Assembly: GCF_001553565.1 (NCBI RefSeq)
Contig: NZ_CP014228.1
Span: forward strand, 1,302,001-1,366,000
DNA length: 64,000 bases
Direction: 5' to 3'
DNA from: Actinomyces radicidentis
GTDB lineage: Bacteria > Actinomycetota > Actinomycetes > Actinomycetales > Actinomycetaceae
Shown: positions 46,662-55,138 of the stretch, piece after piece
How positions within the stretch are numbered: the stretch's first letter is position 1
Layout: the number at the start of each line of letters is the position of its first letter
Translations under genes and position numbers: made by a program
The notes under the pieces: generated by a model
What the model was told of the DNA's origin: nothing
Database searches by the model: none
Seen by the model: only the letters and a program-made list of their open reading frames with translations

Positions 46662-47764
46662 TGTACTGATCGGGGAGGTTGGTTGAAGGACTGCGATCGG
46701 CTTGTATGAGGTGAGGAGAGCACCGGGTGCTGGCAGGGTGGGGCTTGCGACAGTCTCACCGAGCAGTACGAGAGGTGCTCTCCTCATGTCCCACGCTAAC
46801 GCAGCCCTGACCCCACGCGCCCGGCAGCGGGTGGCCCGCCTTGTCGTTGAGGAGGGCTACCCCATCAGCGAGGTCGCCGCCCGATTCCAATGCTCATGGC
46901 CCACCGTCAAACGCTGGGTGGACCGCTACCGCGCCGGGGAGGCGATGACCGACCGCTCCAGCCGCCCCCACTCCAGCCCCAACCGCACCCCCACCACCGT
47001 GGTACGCCGGGTGGTCAGCCTGCGCAGCCGCCTGCGGGAGGGCCCCGTCCAGCTCGCCGCCCGCACCGGCATCGCACCCTCGACGGTGCACCGCATCCTC
47101 AACACGGCCAGGCTGAACCGCCTCTCCTACCTCGACCGCGCCACCGGGCAGGTCGTACGCCGCTACGAGCACGAGAGCCCCGGTTCCCTGGTCCACGTCG
47201 ACGTCAAGAAGGTCGGCAACATCCCCGACGGCGGTGGCTGGAGGTACGTGGGACGCACCCAGGGTGACCACAACCGCCAGACCACCGACGGCGCCAGGCG
47301 CAGGCACGGTCAGCCTCGTCTGGGGTGGGCCTACGTCCACTCCGTGCTCGATGACCACTCGCGCGTGGTCTACTCCGAGGTCCACGACGACGAGAAGGCT
47401 GCCACCGCTGTCGGTGTCCTGCAGCGGGCGGTGGCGTGGTTCGCCGCCCGCGGGGTGGTCGTTCAGCGGGTGCTGTCCGACAATGGGGCCGCCTACAGGT
47501 CACGGGCCTGGACCCAGGCCTGCGAGCGCCTGGGGGTCAAGGCCCGCTACACCAGGCCCTACCGGCCTCAGACCAACGGGAAGATCGAGCGGTACCACAG
47601 GACCCTGGCTGATGGGTGGGCCTACTCCCGCCACTACGCCAGTGAGGCCGAGCGCCGCGCCGCACTGCCGGCATGGACCCACTTCTACAATCACCACCGC
47701 CCCCACACCGCCACCGGCGCCCTCCCACCGATCACGAGGTTGACCAACCTCCCCGATCAGTACA
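46662..47764 (+). mobile_element. IS481-family insertion sequence (copy 2)
   Basis: 1,103-bp element with perfect 22-bp inverted repeats (46662-46683 and 47743-47764, outer bases TGTACTGATC) and a 6-bp CCTAGT target duplication. It carries one intact transposase gene on the plus strand, opposite to the two-component genes it interrupts. A different subtype from copy 1 (distinct repeats, diverged transposase). Confidence 0.93.
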
Positions 47765-47769
47765 CCTAG
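46786..47769 (+). CDS. IS481-family transposase
   Basis: 327-residue DDE transposase: helix-turn-helix (YPISEVAARFQCSWPTVKRW), a second HTH-like segment, then the rve core with LVHVDVKK, VLSDNGAAY and NGKIERYHR giving the D, D and E. The ATG at 46786 follows AGAGG. The last codons read through the right inverted repeat, and the TAG stop (47767-47769) lies in the CCTAGT target duplication, not in the element itself. Intact and probably active. Confidence 0.94.
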   Translation: MSHANAALTPRARQRVARLVVEEGYPISEVAARFQCSWPTVKRWVDRYRAGEAMTDRSSRPHSSPNRTPTTVVRRVVSLRSRLREGPVQLAARTGIAPSTVHRILNTARLNRLSYLDRATGQVVRRYEHESPGSLVHVDVKKVGNIPDGGGWRYVGRTQGDHNRQTTDGARRRHGQPRLGWAYVHSVLDDHSRVVYSEVHDDEKAATAVGVLQRAVAWFAARGVVVQRVLSDNGAAYRSRAWTQACERLGVKARYTRPYRPQTNGKIERYHRTLADGWAYSRHYASEAERRAALPAWTHFYNHHRPHTATGALPPITRLTNLPDQYT

Positions 47770-47770
47770 T
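47765..47770. repeat. IS481 copy 2 target site duplication, right
   Basis: CCTAGT, identical to 46656-46661; its TAG is the transposase stop codon. Confidence 0.85.
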
Positions 47771-47807
47771 GGCCGGTGCTGTGCGGGCCGCGGTCCGGCG
47801 GCGTCCC

Positions 47808-48560
47808 TCAGCGGGACGCCGGCGCGCTCGCGGCCCCCTCGGTGGGCTTGAGGACGTAGCCGACGCCGCGCATCGTGTGGATCATCGGCTCGCGGCCCTT
47901 GTCGATCTTGCGGCGCAGGTAGGAGATGTAGAGCTCGACGATGTTCGCCTGCCCGCCGAAGTCGTAGTTCCACACGCGGTCGAGGATCTGCGGCTTAGAC
48001 AGGACGCGGCGCGGGTTGCGCATGAGGTAGCGGAGCAGCTCGAACTCGGTGGCGGTCAGGTGGATCTCGTCCTGGCCGCGCCAGACCTCGTGGGAGTCCT
48101 CGTCCATCCGCAGGTCGCCGACCTCGAGGACGTTGGACTCCTGCTCCTGGTTCGCGCCGGAGCGGTGCAGGAGGGCGCGCAGGCGGGCGACGACCTCCTC
48201 CAGGGAGAAGGGCTTGGTGACGTAGTCGTCGCCGCCGGCGGTGAGGCCCGCGACGCGGTCCTCGACGGCGTCCTTGGCCGTGAGGAAGAGGATCGGGACG
48301 CCGGGCTGGTGGCCGTGGATCCGGCGCATGACCTCGAGGCCGTCGAAGTCCGGCAGCATGATGTCGAGGACGACGACGTCGGGCTCGATCTCCTTGGCGG
48401 CCTGCACGGCCTTGATGCCGGTGCCGGCGGTCGTCACCTCCCAGCCCTCGTAGCGCAGGGCGGAGGCGAGCAGGTCGGCGAGCATCTGCTCGTCGTCGAC
48501 GACGAGGACCCGCACGGGGGAGCCGTCCGGGCGGGTGAGGGTCTCGTTGGAAGCGGTCAT
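47808..48560 (-). CDS. OmpR/PhoP-family response regulator
   Basis: 250 residues. Receiver domain with D22/D23, phosphoacceptor D66 (VVLDIMLPD) and Lys in TKPFSLEEVVARLR, then a winged-helix domain (LTATEFELLRYLMRNPRRVLS, QILDRVWNYDFGGQANIVELYISYLRRKID, MRGVGYVLK). The wording of the output domain is very close to mycobacterial PhoP. The frame is open further upstream into the IS256 element, but the true start is the ATG complementary to 48558-48560. It is the partner of the kinase at 44779, now separated from it by IS481 copy 2, and has IS256 DNA beginning 46 nt upstream of its start. Confidence 0.94.
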   Translation of the reverse strand: MTASNETLTRPDGSPVRVLVVDDEQMLADLLASALRYEGWEVTTAGTGIKAVQAAKEIEPDVVVLDIMLPDFDGLEVMRRIHGHQPGVPILFLTAKDAVEDRVAGLTAGGDDYVTKPFSLEEVVARLRALLHRSGANQEQESNVLEVGDLRMDEDSHEVWRGQDEIHLTATEFELLRYLMRNPRRVLSKPQILDRVWNYDFGGQANIVELYISYLRRKIDKGREPMIHTMRGVGYVLKPTEGAASAPASR

Positions 48561-48582
48561 GGGAAGGAGTGAACACGAGTTG

Positions 48583-48600
48583 CCTGTGGCGATCCTGTGA
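48583..48600 (-). promoter_or_regulatory. PhoP-like direct-repeat box upstream of the response regulator
   Basis: On the minus strand TCACAGG (complement of 48594-48600), four bases, then CCACAGG (complement of 48583-48589): two 7-mers at an 11-bp period. This is the layout I recall for mycobacterial PhoP sites (TCACAGC-N4-TCACAGC) and suggests autoregulation. A third related word, TCACAAG, lies on the far side of the IS256 insertion. Confidence 0.55.
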
Positions 48601-48605
48601 ACTGC
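48598..48605. repeat. IS256-family target site duplication, left
   Basis: TGAACTGC, identical to 50010-50017. Confidence 0.85.
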
Positions 48606-50009
48606 GGGTGCGTCCCTTAGCGTGGTGGCAATTCCCGCGGGGTCCACGGCGTCGACGGTCTTGTCGTCGGGTGGGCATCGTGGGACCCAGATTCTCGACC
48701 AGGATTCACTAGGAGTGCTCCCACGATGCCCGCCACCAAGTCTGCCGTGTCCACGCTGATCCAGGAAGTGCTGGCCGATCCCGACCTGGCTCACGATGAC
48801 GTCTTCCGCCGTCTGCTGGGCGCGGGACTGCAGGACCTCATTGACGCCGAGGCTGAGGCGGTCATCGGCGCCTCGCGCTACGAGCGCACCCCCGAGCGAG
48901 TCACCCGCCGCAACGGGAAGCGCTCCAAGACGGTTGCGACCACCGCCGGACAGGTGGACCTGGCCATCCCCAAGCTCCGCCAGGGCTCCTTCTTCCCCAG
49001 TCTGCTCAACCCCCGCAAGAGGATCGACAAGGCCCTGTACGCCGTGGTCGCCACCGCCTGGGTCGAGGGGGTCTCCACCCGCAAGGTCGACGACCTGGTC
49101 AAGGCCCTGGGATGCGAGTCGGGGATCTCCAAGTCGTCGGTGTCGCGGATCTGCACCGACATCGACGAGGCTGTCGGCGCGTTCCTGAACCGACCCCTGG
49201 ACCACACGTGGTTCCCGTACCTGTTCGTGGACGCCACCTACCTGGACGTGAGAGTCGGGCATCGGGTCGTCTCCCAGGCCGTCGTGGTCGCCACCGGCGT
49301 CTCAGCCGCGGGGCGCCGCGAGATCCTGGGCATGGCGGTGGGTGACAGCGAGTCCACCGACTTCTGGACCAGCTTCCTGCGGTCCTTGCGCGAGCGCGGC
49401 CTGAAGGCCCCCTCGCCCTCCGACCCCACCGGGGTGGTCATGGTCACCAGCGACGCCCACGCCGGCATCCGCGCCGCCGTCAAGGCGATCCTGCCCGGAG
49501 CGGCCTGGCAGCGCTGCCGCGTCCACTTCGCCCGCAACATCACCTCCCACCTGGGGTCGGTGCGCTCCAAGCCCGTCAATGCCCTGATCTCCACCGTGTT
49601 CGCCCAGACCACCCCCGAGGCCGTGCGCGCCACCTACCACCAGGTCATCGACTCCCTGCGCGCCTCCTTCCCCGACGTCGCCGACATGCTCACCGACGCC
49701 GAGGCCGACCTGACCGCCTTCTCGGTCCTGCCCAGGGAGCACTGGGTCAAGGTGTGGTCCAACAACCCCATCGAGCGCCTCAACCGCGAGATCAAGCGCC
49801 GCGCCGACGTCGTCCAGGTCTTCCCCAACCCAGACTGCGTCACCCGCCTTATCGGCGCCGTCCTGCTCGACCAGCACGAGGAATGGCAGTACGGCGAACG
49901 CCGCTACCTGTCCGAGACCTCCATGCAACGACTCACCCACACCCTCACCAACGACACCCAACCCCTGCCCCTGACGGCCTGAAAGAACACCACAACAAGG
50001 GACTTGACC
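48606..50009 (+). mobile_element. IS256-family insertion sequence
   Basis: 1,404-bp element flanked by the 8-bp duplication TGAACTGC. Imperfect terminal repeats: left GGGTGCGTCCCTTAGCGTGG and right complement GGTCAAGTCCCTTGTTGTGG, sharing GTCCCTT and GTGGTG. One transposase gene fills it. Inserted in the upstream region of the PhoP-like regulator. Confidence 0.92.
48726..49982 (+). CDS. IS256-family (Mutator-type) transposase
   Basis: 418 residues with features of the IS256 DDE group: YERTPERVTRRNGKRSKTVAT near the N-terminus, FVDATYLDVR with the first Asp, SDAHAGIRAAVKAILPGAAWQRCRVHFARN with the second Asp and the C-x-x-H motif, and WSNNPIERLNREIKRRADVV with the catalytic Glu. Uninterrupted and of normal length, so probably functional. 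ATG at 48726. Confidence 0.95.
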   Translation: MPATKSAVSTLIQEVLADPDLAHDDVFRRLLGAGLQDLIDAEAEAVIGASRYERTPERVTRRNGKRSKTVATTAGQVDLAIPKLRQGSFFPSLLNPRKRIDKALYAVVATAWVEGVSTRKVDDLVKALGCESGISKSSVSRICTDIDEAVGAFLNRPLDHTWFPYLFVDATYLDVRVGHRVVSQAVVVATGVSAAGRREILGMAVGDSESTDFWTSFLRSLRERGLKAPSPSDPTGVVMVTSDAHAGIRAAVKAILPGAAWQRCRVHFARNITSHLGSVRSKPVNALISTVFAQTTPEAVRATYHQVIDSLRASFPDVADMLTDAEADLTAFSVLPREHWVKVWSNNPIERLNREIKRRADVVQVFPNPDCVTRLIGAVLLDQHEEWQYGERRYLSETSMQRLTHTLTNDTQPLPLTA

Positions 50010-50017
50010 TGAACTGC
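50010..50017. repeat. IS256-family target site duplication, right
   Basis: TGAACTGC, identical to 48598-48605. Confidence 0.85.
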
Positions 50018-50102
50018 CTTGTGAGCTGCGCCGACGGCGTCGCGTCGGGAACGACGGCGGCTCTCGGACACGCACCTCGAAGGTGCTCGGTATGCTCCTG
50101 GT

Positions 50103-51251
50103 ATGAATCCAGGGCTCGGCACGCTGACCGTCGAAGGCCTGGGGTCGGTCCGTGGGCTCACGCTCGACCTTACGACAGGCGTCACCGTCCTCATTGGTGC
50201 CAACGGGGCGGGCAAGTCCAACCTGGTGAGTGCCTTCGAACTTGTGTCCCGTATCTGGGACGACTCCTTCCAGGATTATCTCTTCCAGCGCGGTGGGGTG
50301 AGCAACGTACTCTTCGAGGGGCCCGAGGGGCCCGCCACCGAGATGAGGATCCGGCTGCTCGCCGATGAGGACGCCGAGGGCAACCGTAGCGGCTACGACG
50401 TCCGGCTCAAGGAGAACCCTGCAGACGCAATGGGTGAAGTGGTGCTCCTGGAGCGCCTCCTCTTCCAGGCGCCCGGGTATCCGAAGCCCTACGACGAAAG
50501 TCTTGGGATCTGGGCTGTAACAAGTCGAGCACGGCGGATCGCCTCCGGTGACGCCAAGGGGAGACGGGCGAACTTCGTAGCGCACGTCCGCCCGCTGCTG
50601 GAGGGTTGTCGTGTCTTCCACTTCGACGACGTTTCGGACAACGCTCCCGTCAAGGGGTGGTCGACGGTGGGTGACGATGTCGAGCTCCGTGCAGACGCTG
50701 AGAATATTGCCGCCTACCTCTACAAGGTACGTGAGGATTATCCACGCCACTACCAACGGATCGTCAGCGCCGTACGAGCGGTGACGCCCTTCTTCGACGA
50801 CTTCGTCCTGGAACCGGGCAGGAACGAGAGGATTCGGCTCCGATGGCGCCAGACGGGACTTGACCGCACCTTCCTCGCCCGCGAGGCCAGTGACGGGACG
50901 CTCCGGTTCATCTGTCTGGCGACGCTCCTGCTCGGCCCGGACCGCCCCGCGACCGTGGTGCTTGACGAGCCTGAGCTGGGCCTCCACCCGGCGGCCATCG
51001 ACATGCTTGTCGAGATGGTGAGGACGGCTGCCGAGCGAGGGCACAAGGTCATTCTCGCCACGCAGTCCGTCCCTCTCGTCTCCCACTTCAGCGTGGAGGA
51101 GATCGCTGTCCTCGAGCGCGATGACGGCGCTACGGTGGTCACCAGACCCGACGCCGAACGTCTGTCCGCCTTCCTCGACGACTACTCCACCGGAAACCTC
51201 TGGGAGATGAACCTCCTGGGAGGTCGGCCCGTGCCGGAGACCGCCGCATGA
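50103..51251 (+). CDS. AAA_21-type ABC/RecF-like ATPase, candidate defence sensor
   Basis: 382 residues of the SMC/RecF-like AAA_21 group. Walker A GANGAGKSN (residues 32-40), a Q-loop-like region after it, signature-like ASDGTLRFICLATLLL, Walker B VVLDEPELGLHP with D288/E289, and a switch region ILATQS. No coiled coil long enough for SMC function. It overlaps the DUF4276 gene by ATGA, which points to a two-protein system such as the ATPase-TOPRIM antiphage modules. TATGCT at 50091-50096 lies 6 nt before the ATG, a leaderless promoter. Base use is somewhat less GC-extreme than its neighbours, consistent with transfer. Confidence 0.9.
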   Translation: MNPGLGTLTVEGLGSVRGLTLDLTTGVTVLIGANGAGKSNLVSAFELVSRIWDDSFQDYLFQRGGVSNVLFEGPEGPATEMRIRLLADEDAEGNRSGYDVRLKENPADAMGEVVLLERLLFQAPGYPKPYDESLGIWAVTSRARRIASGDAKGRRANFVAHVRPLLEGCRVFHFDDVSDNAPVKGWSTVGDDVELRADAENIAAYLYKVREDYPRHYQRIVSAVRAVTPFFDDFVLEPGRNERIRLRWRQTGLDRTFLAREASDGTLRFICLATLLLGPDRPATVVLDEPELGLHPAAIDMLVEMVRTAAERGHKVILATQSVPLVSHFSVEEIAVLERDDGATVVTRPDAERLSAFLDDYSTGNLWEMNLLGGRPVPETAA

Positions 51252-51892
51252 GCCGCATGAACGGCCCGCGCGAGGTGCTCGTCTTGGTCGAGGGACCGAC
51301 TGAGGAGGCGATGATCAAGCGTGTTCTCGCACCGGCAGCGTTCAACGAGGGTCTCATCCTCATTCCCTCCCCGGTCATCACCTCGAAGACCGCGCAGGGG
51401 ACTCACCGTGGCGGAGGAGCCTGGAAGCACTACGACGAGCGTCTCAAGGACATGTTCAAGGCGACCCACTTCACGAAGATCGCCCTACTGATCGACTACT
51501 ACAAGTACCCGTCCAATGCGCCCGGCGCCTCGGGCGACCCCGACGAGTGCGAGAGAGCGCTCGTCGAGGACTACCCAGACCATCGCTTTCGCCCGCACGT
51601 CGTCATGCACGAGATCGAGGCGCTCGTCCTCGCCGCGATCGCGGCCGGTTACGGTGACGAGCGTTTCGATAAGGTTCGCCTGCGTCACCTGCGGCAGGTC
51701 ATCGAGCGTGCGGGCGGGCCTGAGAAGGTCAATAACGGTGAGGCGACGGCACCGTCGAAGAGGCTCAAGATCCTCGATCCCGCTTACGGGAAGATCGCCG
51801 TCGGACCTGAGCTTGTCGCGGAAGCGGGTCTGGGCGCGGTCCTTGAGCAGTGCCCCCGGTTCGCGACGTGGTGGGAGGAGCTGCTGTCCTGA
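51248..51892 (+). CDS. DUF4276 protein (TOPRIM-like), candidate nuclease effector
   Basis: 214 residues. The N-terminus VLVLVEGPTEEAMIKRVL has the TOPRIM-type glutamate (E15), and ALLIDYYKYPSNAPG carries the acidic residue D83 that is typical of DUF4276, followed by ERALVEDYP and HVVMHEIEALVLA (H121, E122, E124). These acidic positions could bind metal as in TOPRIM nucleases. Translationally coupled to the ATPase (ATGA). DUF4276 genes next to AAA_21 ATPases recur in bacterial accessory regions. Enzymatic activity is inferred, not shown. Confidence 0.88.
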   Translation: MSRMNGPREVLVLVEGPTEEAMIKRVLAPAAFNEGLILIPSPVITSKTAQGTHRGGGAWKHYDERLKDMFKATHFTKIALLIDYYKYPSNAPGASGDPDECERALVEDYPDHRFRPHVVMHEIEALVLAAIAAGYGDERFDKVRLRHLRQVIERAGGPEKVNNGEATAPSKRLKILDPAYGKIAVGPELVAEAGLGAVLEQCPRFATWWEELLS

Positions 51893-52052
51893 GGTGCGCC
51901 GACGGATCAATCCCTCTGAGCGACTGACGGGAGCCTGAGCCGGGCACGGATCGGGTCGATTGACGTCCGTGCGTGTCGGCGCCGTGGGTTACAGTCGGCC
52001 CGTCGCCGCGCTCCCGCGGTCTCACGCCGTCTCCGCGAGGAAGAAGGTCCCC

Positions 52053-54902
52053 GTGTCCAAGAAGCTCGTCATCGTCGAGTCCCCGAACAAGGTCCGCTCC
52101 ATCGCGGGCTACCTCGGGTCGGACTTCGACGTCGAGGCCTCCGTCGGGCACATCCGCGACCTCGCCCAGCCCTCCGAGCTGCCCGCCGCGGAGAAGAAGG
52201 GCCCCTACGGCAAGTTCGCCGTGGACACCGAGGACGGGTTCAAGCCGTACTACGTCGTCAACGCGGACAAGAGGAAGACGGTCACCCAGCTCAAGAAGGC
52301 CCTCAAGGAGGCCGACGAGCTCTACCTCGCCACCGACGACGACCGCGAGGGCGAGGCCATCGCCTGGCACCTGCGCGAGGTCCTCAAGCCCAAGGTCCCC
52401 GTCAAGCGCATGACCTTCACGGAGATCACCAAGGAGGCCGTCACCCGCGCGCTGGACAACACGCGCGACCTCGACCTCGACCTCGTCGACGCCCAGGAGA
52501 CCCGTCGTATCCTCGACCGCCTCGTCGGCTACGAGGTCAGCCCCGTCCTGTGGCGCAAGGTCCGCGCCGGCCTGTCCGCCGGCCGCGTCCAGTCCGTCGC
52601 CACCCGCCTCGTCGTCGAGCGCGAGCGGGAGCGCATGGCCTTCAAGGCCGCCGGCTACTGGGGCGTCGAGGCCGAGCTCTCCACCACGCTGTCCAAGGTC
52701 GACGCCGTCGCCGCTCAGTCCAACGCCTTCACCGCCCGCCTCGCCACCCTCGACGGGCGCCGCGTCGCCACCGGCCGCGACTTCACCGACGCCGGCGAGC
52801 TACGCCCCGCCGCCGTCAAGGCCGGCACCGTGCACCTCCACGAGGGCGCCGCCAAGGCCGTCGCCGACGCCGTCCTGCGCGGGGCGCCGCGCGTGGCTGC
52901 CGTCGACGAGAAGCCCTACAAGCGCCGCCCCGCCGCCCCCTTCACCACCTCCACGCTCCAGCAGGAGGCCTCCCGCAAGCTGCGGATGAACCCCCGGGAG
53001 ACCATGCGCGTCGCGCAGGGCCTCTACGAGAACGGCTTCATCACGTACATGCGAACGGACTCCACGGTCCTGTCCTCGCAGGCCGTGGGTGCCGCCCGCT
53101 CGCAGGTGGCCGAGCTCTACGGCGCCGAGTACGTCCCCGCCAAGCCCCGCGTCTACGCCACCAAGACCAAGGGCGCCCAGGAGGCCCACGAGGCGATACG
53201 CCCCGCGGGGGACCACTTCCGCACCCCCGCCCAGGTCTCCGGGCAGCTCTCCGGCGCGCAGTTCCGCCTCTACGAGCTCATCTGGAAGCGCACCGTCGCC
53301 TCCCAGATGGCCGACGCCGTCGGCTCCACGGCCACGGTGCACGTCGACGTCCCGCTCGCCCCGGCCGACGGCGGCTCGCGCGACTCCGGCCTCACCTTCG
53401 GCACGGCCGGCTTCACCGCCTCCGGCACCGTCATCACCTTCCGCGGCTTCCTCGCCGCCTACGAGGAGGGCCGCGACGCCGAGCGCTACGAGGACGCGAA
53501 GTCCTCCAAGGGGGACAAGGACGTGCGCCTGCCCTCCATGATCGAGGGCCAGGAGCTCGCCGCCCTGGGATCGGAGGCTTCCGGCCACGAGACCACCCCG
53601 CCGCCCCGCTACACGGAGGCCTCGCTCGTCAAGGCCCTCGAGGAGCGCGAGATCGGCCGCCCCTCGACCTACGCGGCCACCATGTCCACGATCTCGGACC
53701 GCGGGTACGTCGAGCACCGCGGCCAGGCCCTCGTGCCCACGTGGCTCGCCTTCGCGGTGACCCGCCTGCTCGAGGAGAACTTCGCCGAGCTCGTCGACTA
53801 CGACTTCACCGCGTCTATGGAGCGCGACCTCGACCGCATCGCCGCCGGCGAGGAGGACCGCGTCGCCTGGCTCACCCGCTTCTACGGGGGTGAGGGCGAC
53901 GCCGCCGGCGCCACCCCCATCCCGACGGACGACTCCGGCGAGAACCGCGGCCTCAAGGCCATGGTCGAGAACCTCGGCGAGATCGACGCCCGCGCCGTCA
54001 ACTCCATCGAGATCGGCGAGGGCATCACCCTGCGCGTGGGCCGCTACGGGCCCTACCTCGAGTCCGAGGACGGCAAGCGCGCCAACGTCCCCGCCGACGT
54101 CGCCCCCGACGAGCTCACCGTCGCCAAGGCCAAGGAGCTCTTCGAGCGCGCTGCCGACGACGGCCGTGAGCTCGGCACCGACCCGTCCACCGGCCACACC
54201 ATCATCGCCAAGGACGGCCGCTACGGCCCCTACGTCACCGAGGTCCTCCCCGAGCCCGAGGAGGAGAAGGACGCCGAGGCGGCGGCCGCCGACGGCGAGG
54301 ACGGCGAGAAGCCGAAGAAGAAGCCCGCGCGCAAGAAGGCCGTCAAGGGCCCGAAGCCGCGCACGGCCTCCCTCTTCAAGTCGATGAGCCTGTCCACCGT
54401 CACCCTCGAGCAGGCCCTCGACCTGCTCAGCCTGCCCCGCGTCGTCGGGCAGGACGACGAGGGCGTCGACATCACCGCCCAGAACGGCCGCTACGGGCCG
54501 TACCTCAAGAAGGGCACCGACTCGCGCTCCCTGGAGAGCGAGGACCAGCTCTTCACGGTGACCCTCGAGCAGGCCAACGAGATCTTCGCCCAGCCCAAGC
54601 GCCGCCGCGGCCAGGCCGCCCCCAAGGCGCCGCTGCGCGAGCTCGGCACGGACCCGACCTCGGGGCGCCCCGTCGTCATCAAGGACGGGCGCTTCGGCCC
54701 GTACTTCACGGACGGGGAGACGAACGTGACCCTGCGCCGCGACGACGACCCGGCCACCGTCACCCCGGAGCGCGCCTACGAGCTCCTCGCCGAGAAGCGC
54801 GCCAAGGGCCCGGCCAAGAAGCGCACCACGCGGAAGACGACGGCCAGGAAGACGACGACGCGCAAGACGACGGCCAAGAAGTCGACCACGAAGAAGTCCT
54901 GA
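52053..54902 (+). CDS. topA: DNA topoisomerase I
   Basis: 949-residue type IA topoisomerase that relaxes negative supercoils. TOPRIM domain KKLVIVESPNKVRSIAGYL with DDDREGEAIAWHL; catalytic tyrosine Y332 in ENGFITYMRTDST; four C-terminal topoisomerase repeats marked by GRYGPY or GRFGPY words; and a Lys/Thr-rich tail (about 45 residues) common in actinobacterial TopA. The GTG at 52053 follows AAGAAGG; the frame is open to an upstream TTG at 51960 but without homology. Heads the topA-tmk-holB block. Confidence 0.97.
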   Translation: MSKKLVIVESPNKVRSIAGYLGSDFDVEASVGHIRDLAQPSELPAAEKKGPYGKFAVDTEDGFKPYYVVNADKRKTVTQLKKALKEADELYLATDDDREGEAIAWHLREVLKPKVPVKRMTFTEITKEAVTRALDNTRDLDLDLVDAQETRRILDRLVGYEVSPVLWRKVRAGLSAGRVQSVATRLVVERERERMAFKAAGYWGVEAELSTTLSKVDAVAAQSNAFTARLATLDGRRVATGRDFTDAGELRPAAVKAGTVHLHEGAAKAVADAVLRGAPRVAAVDEKPYKRRPAAPFTTSTLQQEASRKLRMNPRETMRVAQGLYENGFITYMRTDSTVLSSQAVGAARSQVAELYGAEYVPAKPRVYATKTKGAQEAHEAIRPAGDHFRTPAQVSGQLSGAQFRLYELIWKRTVASQMADAVGSTATVHVDVPLAPADGGSRDSGLTFGTAGFTASGTVITFRGFLAAYEEGRDAERYEDAKSSKGDKDVRLPSMIEGQELAALGSEASGHETTPPPRYTEASLVKALEEREIGRPSTYAATMSTISDRGYVEHRGQALVPTWLAFAVTRLLEENFAELVDYDFTASMERDLDRIAAGEEDRVAWLTRFYGGEGDAAGATPIPTDDSGENRGLKAMVENLGEIDARAVNSIEIGEGITLRVGRYGPYLESEDGKRANVPADVAPDELTVAKAKELFERAADDGRELGTDPSTGHTIIAKDGRYGPYVTEVLPEPEEEKDAEAAAADGEDGEKPKKKPARKKAVKGPKPRTASLFKSMSLSTVTLEQALDLLSLPRVVGQDDEGVDITAQNGRYGPYLKKGTDSRSLESEDQLFTVTLEQANEIFAQPKRRRGQAAPKAPLRELGTDPTSGRPVVIKDGRFGPYFTDGETNVTLRRDDDPATVTPERAYELLAEKRAKGPAKKRTTRKTTARKTTTRKTTAKKSTTKKS

Positions 54903-55138
54903 ACCGCGCGCCCCATCTCCGCGAGATCGGGACATCCTGATCGTGACTTCGGCCGATCGGCGCGCTGAGTTCGGTCGCCCCGCCACAGCCCCGGCCGCAG
55001 CGGGGCGACCTGCGTCCCAGGGACCGTGCTCGAGTCGGGCCGGCGCGCGTGCGCCGGTTCGACCGGGGTGGTCCTCACCCCAGTCGCACGCCGTATGGCG
55101 CTCCCATTCGCGTCGCACCGCCCCGCTACCCTGACGAC

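Noticed and set aside
48606-49262. Upstream extension of the response regulator frame to 49262
   Set aside because: The extra residues are antisense transposase sequence from the IS256 element; the receiver domain begins after the ATG at 48560.
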